Below, in pieces: positions 1 to 11,423 of a DNA stretch of 64,000 nt (position 1 is its first letter; every line of letters starts with the position of its first letter). The position numbers and the translations under genes were made by a program. This DNA is from Pagrus major (lineage: Eukaryota > Chordata > Actinopteri > Spariformes > Sparidae). The stretch is taken from positions 3,252,533 to 3,316,532 of the forward strand of contig NC_133216.1 of the NCBI RefSeq assembly GCF_040436345.1. The letters are read 5' to 3'. The notes beneath the pieces were generated by a model, which was not told the DNA's origin, ran no database searches, and worked only from the letters and a program-made list of their open reading frames with translations.

Positions 1-718
1 GAATGTACAGATATTAATCCATTTTTTTTCACTTTTATTTTACACATTAATATACAGAACAATAATAAAACACTTACAGGGAGCTGACTTCTTCTTTAAT
101 CACTGACAATAACACCTAAATATTGAGCCATTAAATCTTCACGTATAAGTGTGAATGTGTGTGTGAGTCTGATCATGTCTTTGTGTGCGTTTGTTCGTCT
201 GTCTGATGAGCGATGATGTAAAATTTTACCGAACCTGAAGTGTATTTAACTAAAATTACGTTTCATGATGGTTTCTACACTTGAACTGAGCTCAGTGAGT
301 CTGTGTGCACGAACGTCGTAAAATAAAAGTAAGTTGAATGTTAGAAACAAAAATTCTAATTTTGCCTTTTTAAGATCGTGTTGATGAAATTTTAACGACT
401 CCAGTTTTGGCAGCAATAAAAGCAGATATACTTTATTTACGCCTCCGTGCTGTTTACAACCCTGATGCGGTAATTTTAGTTTCACTCTGTTATTTTACAC
501 GTCACAACGCTTAATTGGGGGCATTCTGCGTAACGAGACGGCTACTTTTTAGGAAAGTAAATGATCTGAATTCTTCTTCCAACACAGCCAATAAGACCCG
601 GTGTGTGCGTTTTGTATTGTTCATTCCAGAATGCCACACTCGTAACTGTGTTTGCACAAGTGTGGGTTTCCTGAGTGTGTTGCGTTTCATCTGCCTGACA
701 CTTTATTTTGTGTGTCAG
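1..718. other. No coding exon recognised; probably intron of the cep295-like gene
   Basis: No exon with convincing splice sites and family similarity is seen on either strand. The first exon I can assign begins near 719, after a pyrimidine-rich tract ending in CAG. Since the protein is clearly incomplete at its N-terminus, this stretch is most simply an intron of the same gene, whose earlier exons lie left of the window. Confidence 0.4.
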
Positions 719-3700
719 TCTGCACACAGGCCTCGTGATTCTGACTGCCTCTCCTCCACCACCATCTCCACCGGCAGCTACATCACCACCGATCCTGAGC
801 AAATCCCTGGTGAGGGACAGCACGAGTGTGTTTTGTTAGGTACGGTGGTTTTGTCGTCATTTGTGCTTTTTTGAATCTTGTGGCGTTAACAACAGAAACA
901 TCAGAAAAGTTGCCTGTTCAGCTTCACGTGTGAGAGAATCTGATATAAACAACATGACATCTTTCTTCTCTCACTTCATCAGATAAATCCTCTCCCCTCG
1001 ATCGTTTGGAACAAAGACGAGCGGCAGGTTTACTCGACGCCTCCTCCTCTTCGTCCGGTCAAAGCTTCAGTGTCGAGGACAGCTCGGCTGCAGTTCATCC
1101 TGCCGTTAACGTCGAGTCTCTGTTTAATGAAAGCAGCATCCAGCAGATTATAGACAGATACACAAGAGAGCTGAATTTCTCCCTCAGCACCACTGGGAAA
1201 ACCACAGGTACACATACTGGACATTTATTACAGTGATGCCTCTTTATTTTAGATGGCATCTGTGCAAACACCTTTTTTAAGTGGGATAGTACAAGTTACT
1301 TGACTGTAACAGTGTTTGCTTTAGTTTAAACAGGCCTTGCTCGCTCGTTGCACATAAATCAGTGTTTTTATTCCAGAAGACTTTTTTACAATGTCAGTTC
1401 AGTGTCTTATTTCCCTTGTTGTTGTTCTGCAGACAGGCGGGGCTCGTTTGTGGAGGAACCGGACTCTTCAGTTTCTCAGCAGTCGTTGGTTCAGGTCTCA
1501 GAGACGAGACGGGACGATGAAAACTCTGCAGTGAGTCCGACTCTTCCATCAAACACAGCAGGAGCACAGAGGAGTGATCAGGTTAGTCAATCTCAATCAT
1601 ATTAAATCAATCACTATAAATTACTCAAGCATCTTTTTCTGCACTATGTTTTGGACAAACCGTATGCCTATATGAAAATATCTGTGATAGGCCAATATCA
1701 GTCAGTTTGTTAGTATATTATTTGTTACCCAGCATTCACTCGATGTTTTGTCCGTTGCTGCAGGAATGGGACGATACAGACGATCCGATCCTGGAGCACT
1801 TCTCAGGCGAGGACCAATCACTTCAGGACTCTTTCCGACCTCTGATTGGCCAGCTGACAGACCAGTCCTCCTGTCTGGCTGCTGACCACAGGGACTCGGC
1901 CATGGAGCAGCTGGTCGGTCAACCGTCGGCTCACTCGTCTGTGATTGGTCAGCTACCAGGTGTGCCGGTTCCCTCAGTGAGCCTGGATCAAGGCGGATGG
2001 GATTCCACTCTGAGTCGGATGATTGGTCGACTCTCCCATCAGTCCGGCTCGCATTGGCTGAGCGGTGGGCAGGACTTTTACGCGGGTCAGCTGATGGGTC
2101 AGATGGTGTCGGAGCGGTCGGCCTCGTGGTTGGACGGAGAGCCGGAGGAGAGCCGGATGAGGCCGCTGGTTGGGGAGCTGGATGAGTCTGCAGGTCAGCA
2201 CAGTGGGAGCTCAGGTAAAAGGATTGTTTGAGTTATCGGAAATGTGCAGTAAAGTATTAAAGGGGCAGTTTGTGAGATTCAAGATTCTGTCTTTTACCAA
2301 ACTAAGATGAGTTTAATTACCTCGTTAAGCCGTCATAAAACACAATAACTAAATAAAACTCACCAACACAGTCTTGGTTTCCACAATCTCCTCTGTTTTG
2401 GTCCAAATAAATCCTCAGTTCACAGAGTAAGATGTGAAAATATTCAACCATTTTGAGACGCTCGTACACTTTTTGAAAATGTAGAAATGAAGCTTGTGAG
2501 TTAATCATCTAATCTGCTGTTTGTAGGTGACAGAACTCGTGTGGCTCTCGGTGTTTCAACTGAATCCAGTGTGCCGTCGTATCCAGCGTTGCCTCCTGAA
2601 GCCTCGTCACACAGCGCCTCTGTTCCAGATGTGAATCCACATCCACAGGACCAGACTGTGCAGAACCAGACCAGTCCAACAGACCTGGGCCCAGAGAGGA
2701 CTGAAGGTGGGTGTATCAGACGGAGTATATCATCATCATCATCATGCACAACACGTTCAATCTATGGTCTCAGTTTGTAGCCACGGTCATTTAAAAGTTT
2801 GCACATTATGTTTCATGTGTGACCTCATTTTCAGTGTTTCCAGGCTCCGACTCGTTCCACCCTCTACTGGCTGAGGTCACCCACAATGAGACTGCAGACC
2901 CCTCCATGACCTTTCACCTGCCCGAACACAATGTGCCTGAATCTCCTGAAGGACAGCGAGCCGGCAGTGTTTCCTCGCCTTCTGTTGAGTCTGAACCGTC
3001 ACCCGAGTGCCTGAGAGCAGAGCAGCCGTCCAGCTGTGTGACGACTTCCCCCGCCTTAGATCAGTCTTTGATCCAGCTCATCACCTCCCAGAACCATCCT
3101 CACGATGTGGAGCTAACAGCTCTGAGTCTGTCCAATCTATCCGTGTGTGATGATGCGCCTGCAGCGAGCGTGTCGCAGCCAGAGGAGCCTTTCAGTGAGT
3201 CTGAGCAGAGTTTAAACCTGAGGAGTGATGTTCCTCCGTCAGAGAAGATGATGGTAAGATCATGTTTTCTTGTTCAACTTTGAAAAAAACATCTTTCAGA
3301 CATTAATTTAAGAGCACTTTGCTCTTTCATGCTACAGCTGCTTGTTGTTACTAAGAGAAGAAGAATGTCAGATTATTTTGGGAAACAACATCTTTGTTGT
3401 GAAAACTTGTGTGTTCAGGAAGCTGCCGGTGTGAAGGGGATCCTGGAGCAGTCAGATATAACGTTAGTGAGCCTGACGGACACGACGCTGCCGGACCAAG
3501 AGACGACCGTCACTGATGAAGACGAGCTTCAGGAAGACAAACATCCAGATGGAGCGAGGGAGGAAGGACAGGAAGGCAAAGAGACTGAGGTGATTATACA
3601 GCTTTCAACATTTTGACTTCAGCAGCAGATGTCTCCTGATCTCTGAGCACAAACCTTTTCTTCTTTAGGGATCAGAGTCTGCGTTAACGGATGAGACTCC

Positions 3701-5350
3701 AGAGGGAAAGAACCAAACACAGCCAGGTAAAATCACACAACACTTACAGACTGTTTGTTTGGTTCAGTTACAATCAGAGGTTTTATTGTATTTCGTCTCC
3801 ACAACATTTGTTAAAAAATATGCAGATTGGTGCCTTCATGCTTTCCCTCCCTTCATTCAGTGACGCTGCTGGAGATTCAGTGGGTTTCTGACGGAGGCCT
3901 GCAGGAGGTTTTCCAGCAGAAGCGCAGAGCTCTGATCCAGAGATCATCTCACAGGATGAAGGAAATCAAAGCCAAAAGAGCTCTTTCCAAGACTCCACCT
4001 GAGGTCAGAGCTCCATCTGAAGCCAGAGAGAAGTCTAAAGACTCGCAACCAGTCAGCTGTAAGTCGAAGTCCAAGTCAGAGCCTCAACATAAGACCAAGT
4101 CAAAGGGAGGACAGGCCGAGCAGAACCAAACGACTGAGACATCTGGACTCATCAAGCAGAAAAAGCCCCAGCTGCCCCCTCCAGGTATTTAACACTTTGA
4201 TTCAACTACACTTCATTTGTATTCTGGGGGGCAAGACAGAGAAACTTCACTATAATAGCGTGAATGTCAACTCTGATGAGCTTTCGTGAAACTGCGTCAC
4301 ACAAAATCCTCGCTCGAGTTTTTAATATTTTCAAATCGCGCAAATGTGTCGATGCCACAAATGTTTGTGTGTTTGCATCATTTGCATCGCCCGGAGCAAA
4401 TAAATGAGAATCCATCTGTGAAATGGAGAATTTTTTTTTTTTGTTTGTTTTTCTTCAGAATTTTTTTTGTGTGAAACCGCTTGGAGAAAATTATGATTTA
4501 TTTATTTATTTTTTTTAATTTCCCCTCCTGGAATTTTTTTTTTTTTTCACGCATGAAGGAAAAAAAAAATTCCCGCTTGGTTCCACACATATTTTTTTTT
4601 AATTTTTTTTTTTAATTCGCAAATGGAAAAGAAATGCGGGAAAAACTATCCTGGCAAAAAACTTTTTCCCACCAGTTCTTGAGTCATAAAAACAGAAAAT
4701 AATTTAGATCAGACTGAGAAAACGGATCATTTGGAAAAAATAAAAATGTAATTTTGCCCCTCAGGGCCTCCGTAAATAAGTGCAGCATAATATGGGATAT
4801 TTTTCTGACCCCAGTTAATATTCTGTGCTTTGTATTTTATTGGGTGACTCAAGTAAATGCTGCACTTCATCACGTTTCTTCTTCTTTTTTTTTTTTTTAA
4901 AAGAATGAATTTTTATTTTTAATTCCAGATGCATTATCCAGAAAATTCACTCCAAAATGTCCCGTAAAACTTGTTTGCCAATATTTATCATCATGACATT
5001 CAAATAGCTCTGTGCTGTACACTGTTGTGTACTGTTGTCTTTATTTAACAAAATAATTTTTCAGGAGAATTTTTTTCTTTTCCCAGTAGATAAAAATCAT
5101 ATGTAAAATGCAGTGAAAGAAAAAAAATTCAGGAGAAAAAAACATTTTTCACTGTTTCACACGAGGGGAAAAACAAAAAGTACCTTTTTTTTAATCTCAA
5201 CAAAAAAAATGTTCCTCCTGAAAATGTTTATTTTCCCAAACTTGTCTTTTCCCAGGAGAAAAAGAAAAAAAATTGTGTGAAACCAAGCGTTTTTTTTTTC
5301 TTTTCTTTTTTCTCCAGTAGATTTTTTTTGTGTGCAATGGTGACAGAAAA

Positions 5351-5386
<36 letters not shown>

Positions 5387-8266
5387 CAGGAGAAAAATAC
5401 ATTTTTCACTCCATTTCACACGAGGGGACTTTTTTTTAAAAAAAATTTTTTTAATTATTATTCTCAACCACAACAAGAGTTTCAGTGTTTTTTTTTTCTC
5501 CACCCAGTTACACGCATGAAGAAAACTTTTTTTTTTTTTTTTCATTTGGTTGAAAACATGCAAAAAAATCATTCTGAATTTATTTATTTTCATGTGTGGG
5601 GAAAAAATGAGGGAACTAAAAAAATAAAAGAAATCGTATAAAATGCAGCAAAAGAAACTTCAACAACAAAAAAATACATTTTATTCCAAACAAAAAAAAA
5701 CTTTCCTCCTGAAATTGTTTATTTTCCCAATCTTATTTTCCCAGGAGAAAAATAAACTTTTTTTTTTTTTTTTTAAAGTAAGGAATTTAAAAGATTATCC
5801 CGCACAACTTTTCTCCACCAGTTCCCAAGTCACAAATTCGAATTATTAATTTTTTTATTCTCAGTTCCAGATGCATGATCCAAAAACTTTACTCCAAAAT
5901 GTCACATAAAACTTGTTTGGCAATAACTTTTTCCGTCATGATCAAATAGCTCTGTGCTGTAAAATAATAATTTTTCAGAGAAGCCCCCCCCCCCCCCCCC
6001 CCCCCCATGTGTGGAACAAATTTTTATTTTTTATTTTTATTTTTTTTCCCCAGGAGAAAAAATGTTTTACAACAAAAGAAAAAAAAATCACTTGGTTTCA
6101 CACATTACAGTTAGAGAAAAAAAAAATTCAGGAGAAAAAGACATTTTTCACTCCATTTCACACATGAGGGGACTTCTTTTAAAAGATAAATTATTCTCAA
6201 CAACAAAAAAAGTGTTTGTTTTTTTTTTCCATCAAGTTACGCATGGAGAACATTTTTTTTTTTCACTTGGTTGAAAACTTGGAAAAAATTAATTCGTTTT
6301 TTTTTTTTTTTTTTCACAAATCTTCACAGATGGGGCGAGAAAATTGGGGAACTAAAAATAAATGAAATCGTGTAAAATGTAGTGCAGGAAAGTTTTTTTC
6401 ATGACACGACACGAGTGTGAAAACAAAAAATAAATTTATTCTCAAAAGACATTTCCTTCTGGAAAATGTTGGGGTTTTTTTTTCTCCTAAACTTGTTTTC
6501 CCAAGGAAACTTTTTTTTTTTTTTTTGAAGGAACTAAAAAGAAAATCCTGGCAAAACATTTTCCATCAGTTCCCAAGTCGTGAATGATTTTTTATTTTTA
6601 GAAATATATTTTTATTCTGAATTCCAGATGCATACTCCAGAAACCTTTTTTTTTCAAAATGTCCAATAAAACTTGTTTGCAAACTTTTGCCAATATTTTT
6701 TTTCTATCATGACACCAAATAGCTCTGTGGTGTACACTGTTCTGTCTTTCTTGAACAAAATAATAATTTTTCAGATAATTTTATCCCCCCCATGTGTGGA
6801 ACAATTTTTTATTTTTATTTTTTTTCCCCAGGAGAAAAAATGTTTTACAACAAAAGAAGAAAAAATCACTTGGTTTCACACATTACAATGACAGACAAAC
6901 TTTTTTTTTTTTCAGGAGAAAAATATATTTTTCACTTCATTTAAAAAAAAAAAAAAAAACAAATTATTTTTTTCCAAGTTTTCAACCAAGTGAAAAAAAA
7001 AATGTTCTCCATGCGTAACTGGATGAAAAAAAAAAAAAACACTTTTATTGTTGTTGAGAATATTTTTTCATTTTTTAAAAGAAGTCCCCTCATGTGTGAA
7101 ATGAAGTGAAAAATATATTTTTCTCCTGAAAAAAACATGAGGGGACTTCTTTTAAAAAATGAAAAAATATTCTCAACAACAAAAAAAGTTTTTTTTTTTT
7201 TTTTTTTTTCATCCAGTTACGCATGGAGAACTTTTTTTTTTTTTCACTTGGTTGAAAACTTGGAAAAAATGAATTCCTTTTTTTTTTTTTCACGAATCTT
7301 CACAGATGGGATGAGAAAATTGGGGAACTAAAAATAAATGAAATCGTGTAAAATGTAGTACAGGAAAGTTTTTTCATGACACGACACGAGTGTGAAAACA
7401 AAAAATAAATTTATTCTCAACAAAAAAAAAATTCTGAAATTTTTTTTTTTCTAAACTTTTTTCCCCAGGAGAAAAAGGATTTACTGTACTGTGTTGTCTT
7501 TCTTTTACAAAATCGTTTTTCAGGAGACTTTTTTTTTTTTTTTTCCCTCGTGTGAAGTCGAGTGGAGAAAAACATTTTTATTTTTCCCCCATGAGATAAA
7601 ATCTTGTGTAAAAAGCAGCGAAAGAAACAGTTTTCAGGAGAAAAATACATTTTCACTCTTTTTCCACACGAGGGGGAAAACAACAATATATTTATTCTAA
7701 ACAAAAAAGAATAAATAATTTTCCTCCTGAAGAAAATGTTTTGTTTTTCTTCTGTTTCCTCAGTGAGAGATTCCAGACTGAAGAAGGTGGATGAGATGAA
7801 GATCTGCACACCGGAGCAAAGAAAACTTGATGTTTCTGAGATGCACCAGAGAACTCAGAGGTAACATTATATTATCTTTTAGCCTTTTACACTGTTGTTT
7901 TTCATCCACGAGAGGGTGATTTTTGCAGGGTTGAACCCAAAACGTGATAATTTGCATTACATATCCAAGATGTGGGATTCATAGAACAAAATGGTTTAAA
8001 TAATCTGCGTGCAGACTGTACGAGCAGCTGGAGGAGGTGAAGCATCAGAGAGCCGTCAGGAGCCGACAGGAAGCTTCTGCAAAAAACAGACTGAAGGCCA
8101 AAGAGTTCCACAAGGTGAGACACCTGAAAACACCTGAAATATACGTTTGTAAACACAATATGCTGCTTTTAGGACTGAAGTCGTCTGAATCTGAGTTAAT
8201 TTAGGAATATTTTTCTCTTCACAGAAAACGTTACAGAAACTTCGTGCCAAGCAGACGCTGCAGTGA
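719..8266 (+). CDS. cep295: cep295-like centrosomal ALMS-motif protein, 3' part (12 exons, 5' end outside window)
   Basis: Exons read at 719-809, 983-1207, 1433-1581, 1764-2214, 2527-2706, 2835-3253, 3419-3589, 3669-3726, 3861-4184, 7764-7860, 8015-8114 and 8225-8266. All junctions are GT-AG and phases agree, giving 768 residues plus TGA. The N-terminus is missing. The first exon could instead start at 730, where a second AG keeps frame. Most of the protein is acidic and low in complexity. The last ~185 residues, from VTLLEIQWVSDGGLQEVF onward, are basic and helical (RLYEQLEEVKHQRAVRSRQE, then AKEFHKKTLQKLRAKQ). This matches the C-terminal ALMS motif shared by CEP295 and ALMS1. CEP295 is preferred because the recalled human CEP295 tail is closely similar. 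Known role of CEP295: centriole-to-centrosome conversion and centriole elongation. ALMS1 is the main alternative. Confidence 0.68.
5353..5386 (+). repeat. Poly-T run (34 bp)
   Basis: Uninterrupted T homopolymer inside the cep295 intron array; the reading frames through it are artefacts of low complexity. Confidence 0.95.
5984..6006 (+). repeat. Poly-C run (23 bp)
   Basis: Uninterrupted C homopolymer in otherwise A/T-rich DNA. The third array unit has only a short C run at the equivalent place (about 6785), so the tract has expanded in one copy. Length may be unreliable in sequencing. Confidence 0.95.
6955..7275. repeat. Near-perfect inverted repeat (hairpin) centred near 7130
   Basis: The left arm (about 6960-7130) reads, on the opposite strand, as the right arm (about 7136-7275). 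Shared landmarks in reverse order are CTCCATGCGTAACTGGATG versus CATCCAGTTACGCATGGAG, GTTGTTGAGAATA versus TATTCTCAACAAC, and AAGTCCCCTCATG versus CATGAGGGGACTT. The arms are about 140 bp with an almost absent loop. Confidence 0.85.
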
Positions 8267-8330
8267 TCGACTGAATGTGTTCTAGTTGTACTTTTGTAAA
8301 AATTTAAGTTATTTTTGTAGAGTTTTTATC

Positions 8331-8336
8331 AATAAA
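8331..8336 (+). promoter_or_regulatory. cep295: Polyadenylation signal of the cep295-like gene
   Basis: Canonical AATAAA 65 bases past the TGA, followed by a T-rich stretch. It implies a very short 3' UTR. Confidence 0.75.
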
Positions 8337-8434
8337 GCATTTTAAGTAATTTAAATCAACTTTTTGCACTCAAGTTTTATCATCAAAGGAAATGACGACA
8401 GGTTACTGAGGAGATTTCAAATCATTCAACACGT

Positions 8435-8440
8435 TTTAAT
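8435..8440 (-). promoter_or_regulatory. ech1: Candidate polyadenylation signal of ech1
   Basis: ATTAAA on the minus strand, about 285 bases past the ech1 stop. It would leave the ends of the two converging transcripts separate but within roughly 100 bp of each other. No canonical AATAAA was noticed between here and the stop. Confidence 0.4.
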
Positions 8441-8723
8441 GAGAAAACATTCATGAAGTCACTGAAATAAATCCACAACAAACATATTACAGTCTGAAAG
8501 ACGTCACCTCTGATCATGGATGACTTTGAATTCTTTAGTTTAGTAGAAAATTGTAGTATCCTGTTATCAGAGCGCTGTTTCTGAGCCTGCTTCAGGTCTT
8601 TGGAAACAAATCTAAGATGGATCATCTTCCCTCTTTATACTTCCTACAGTGGTTTCAAGCTGTTTAAAAAAAGGCCACAGTGGAGTTTTACAATGGCAGC
8701 TTATGTCTGAACCTTAGTGAGGT

Positions 8724-11392
8724 CTAAAGTTTGGAGAAAACGATCGACTTGGGACTCTTCTTCTCCATGGAGGCCTGAGCTGACTTCATCACGTCTGCAG
8801 TCTGCAGCATGCTCATGTTCCAGGTCGCCTGGAGGAGGATGAACAAGGTGGAGAAGGAGATCAGTGGTGACTCAACTGGGAAAGAAAGGCAGCTTCATGG
8901 TGATGCTGTGTTTTAAGGTTGTTACCATGTAGTCCAGCCCCTCTGCCACACTGTGGTCTCTGGAGTAGACGAGGTTGATTTTGGTGCCCTGAACAGCGAC
9001 GGGGCTGCGACCGGCGATCTCCCCGGCCATCTCCAAAGCTCCGGCCAACATGGCCTCCTTATCTGCAAACACTCGGCTGGAGAGGAAGTCAGGGAGTGAA
9101 TTATTTAGGACTGAAAATCTGTGTTTATTACGATGTTCAGATGATTAAATCTATTAGGTATGTTTGCACCACTGAAAGGTTTGTTTTACTGTTACACAAA
9201 TGTCTAAAAGGATAAATAACTTTGTTAAAAATTGTCAGAATCTAAGAATCTAATCCGTTGATCCTCGAGTCCATGTGGACGCTGGTGCCAAATTTGAAGA
9301 AATTTGTTCGCGAGAAAGTGACGGACGGACGGACAACATAAAAACAACACTGCACGTTCTTGTAGTTGTGATTCTGGAAGGTGTAGTTGAGACGATCAGT
9401 TTATCAATAAAAGTTGTTTTCAGTTGATTACTTTCTGTCTACAGGTGACAACATATCTTTAGCACAGGTTCAGTTAAAACACCTGTGAGTGTGATTCTAC
9501 GTAACGATGAGACGATTGATCACCTGACCAGTCCGCTGCTCTTGGCCTCATCAGCATACATCTTCCTGGCAGTCAGAGCCAACTCGTTCACCAGGCTGGA
9601 GGAGCGAAGGAGAGTTTACAACAACATGGACTCGTTACAAATATAAAAAGTTTGAAACATACAACTTTAAAGCGACAGGAGTTGTTTTGTTGTTTTAGTG
9701 GTTATCTGATGTTTTGTGTCACTTTAACAACACTACATCGCCTGTGACTTCATCAGTTAGCAGAGACGTTGTCCTCCCACTCAGACTCTCTATGAATGAT
9801 TATAATCAGCTGTTTACCTGCGGCTGCCGATGACTTTAGGAAGTCTCTGCAGAGTTCCAACATCTGCTGCCAGTCCGATATCGACTTCCTGTGAAGACGA
9901 CCGGAGAGACTTCATCAGCATCACAACACCACCTACATGATTTCATCACCTGCGTCCTTCAATACAGAACGATTCAATAAACTGTCTGCTTGAAGTCTTT
10001 TCTGTAAAATATGAACTGTTTATTTATGCTTTATTAATAAAAATGTCAGTCCATTGTTCCTATTTTTATATCAATAAAATCTGTCTTGATATTATTTATT
10101 TTTTTATAATTAAACACCAGAATGAGAATGATGACGGATACAGTTATCATTCAAAGTGTTTGTTTGTTTTATGCAGATAATGTTTTTAAAAATGTGACTC
10201 AATACATCAGTAGTAAAACATAAATATAAATCCTTTCTTTTACTTTCATTTAGTGGATAAGACTCATATAATAAATGAAATAAAAAATTTTTGGTCTTAA
10301 TTTTATTTTGTGAGAAAATTACGTTTCTGAAAAAATTCTGAAAAAGATATTGTTCCAAGAATTTTTTATTTTTGCGAGAAAAAATAAATTTTCTGAAAAA
10401 AATCTTTTTCTGAGAAAATTTTTTTTCTGTAAATTTAAATTTTTCTGAGAAAAATTATTTTTTCTCTCACAAAAGTAAACTTCTCAGAAAAAAGTTTTTC
10501 TCTGAAAAATAAAAATAATTCAAATTTCAATTTCAAAATTCTATTTTAAAATATTAGAAAATTTTACATTTTATTTTTGTGAGAAAAATAAAAATTCTGA
10601 GAAAGATTTTATTCTCAGAAAAAAATCAATTTTGTTTTTCTGAGAAAAATTTTTTTTCTCAGAAAATTATTTTTTGTCACAAAAATAAATATTTCTTGCA
10701 AAAATTAATTTCTGAGCGAAAAATTCAATTTTCTGAAATTTTTCTCACAAAATTTTTCTTCTCACAAATTTTTTTTTTCTTCTAACAAAAATAAAATTTT
10801 TCTGAGAAAGTTTAAATTTTTCTATAAAGAAATGATATTTTGTTTTTTTCTCATCACATTTCCAACTCAGTGAAATGAGACGCAGGTGTACGTACGTACC
10901 TTCACCTGGAACCAGGCGTCCTGCGTACACAGACGAATGTCACAGGCTGTGATCAGATCAACACCTGCAACAGAGAACAACATCCACAGTGAACTTGCTA
11001 CTCCAATGACACTGAGTAGAGTGCATACCTCTGCAAAAACACTCCCCTTATGTACTCACTCATAGATACTAACCACCTAAATCCGCCTGATTTTTTCATC
11101 AAGCATTAATCCCTGAGTAATTCATGAAAATGTTGAAAAATGCCGTCTCGTTTTGTTAAAGAAAGTGAGAAAAGAGTTTTGGATAATGATCGTTTATCCA
11201 TCAATGATCGTTCAGGATGTTGACGGGTTTTGTTCTGATTATCTGAAGTTAACCTGCTCTGGTTAGCTGTGCAGCATCTGTAACCATGGTGATCTACTCC
11301 CTACGTGACACCAGAAAACCAAAGTTAAGCCCAGAGACAGCTGGCGTACCCACTAGAACTAGAATACAGAACCCTGGTTTTAAACTTTAGTC

Positions 11393-11423
<31 letters not shown>

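Larger units (their letters stand above)
4185..7763. repeat. Large repeat-filled intron of cep295: A/T-rich higher-order tandem array
   Basis: Every other intron between these exons is below about 650 bp; this one is 3.6 kb. A recognisable unit starts with a CCAGATGCAT-type segment at about 4927, 5867 and 6626. Each is followed by an AAAATGTC...AAAACTTGTTTG segment and a CAAATAGCTCTGTG(C/G)TGTA segment. The spacing is roughly 0.76-0.94 kb. Between the units lie homopolymer T and A runs and CAGGAGAAAAA-type motifs. No exon is seen inside. Confidence 0.85.

Noticed and set aside
5157-7809. Many Lys/Phe-rich open frames on both strands
   Set aside because: They arise from poly-A/T runs and the repeat array in the cep295 intron; none continues across a splice site or resembles a protein.
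719-8266. Assigning the first gene to alms1
   Set aside because: The ALMS motif is shared, but the basic tail (AKEFHKKTLQKLRAKQ) fits recalled CEP295 better. The name is kept with moderate confidence only.
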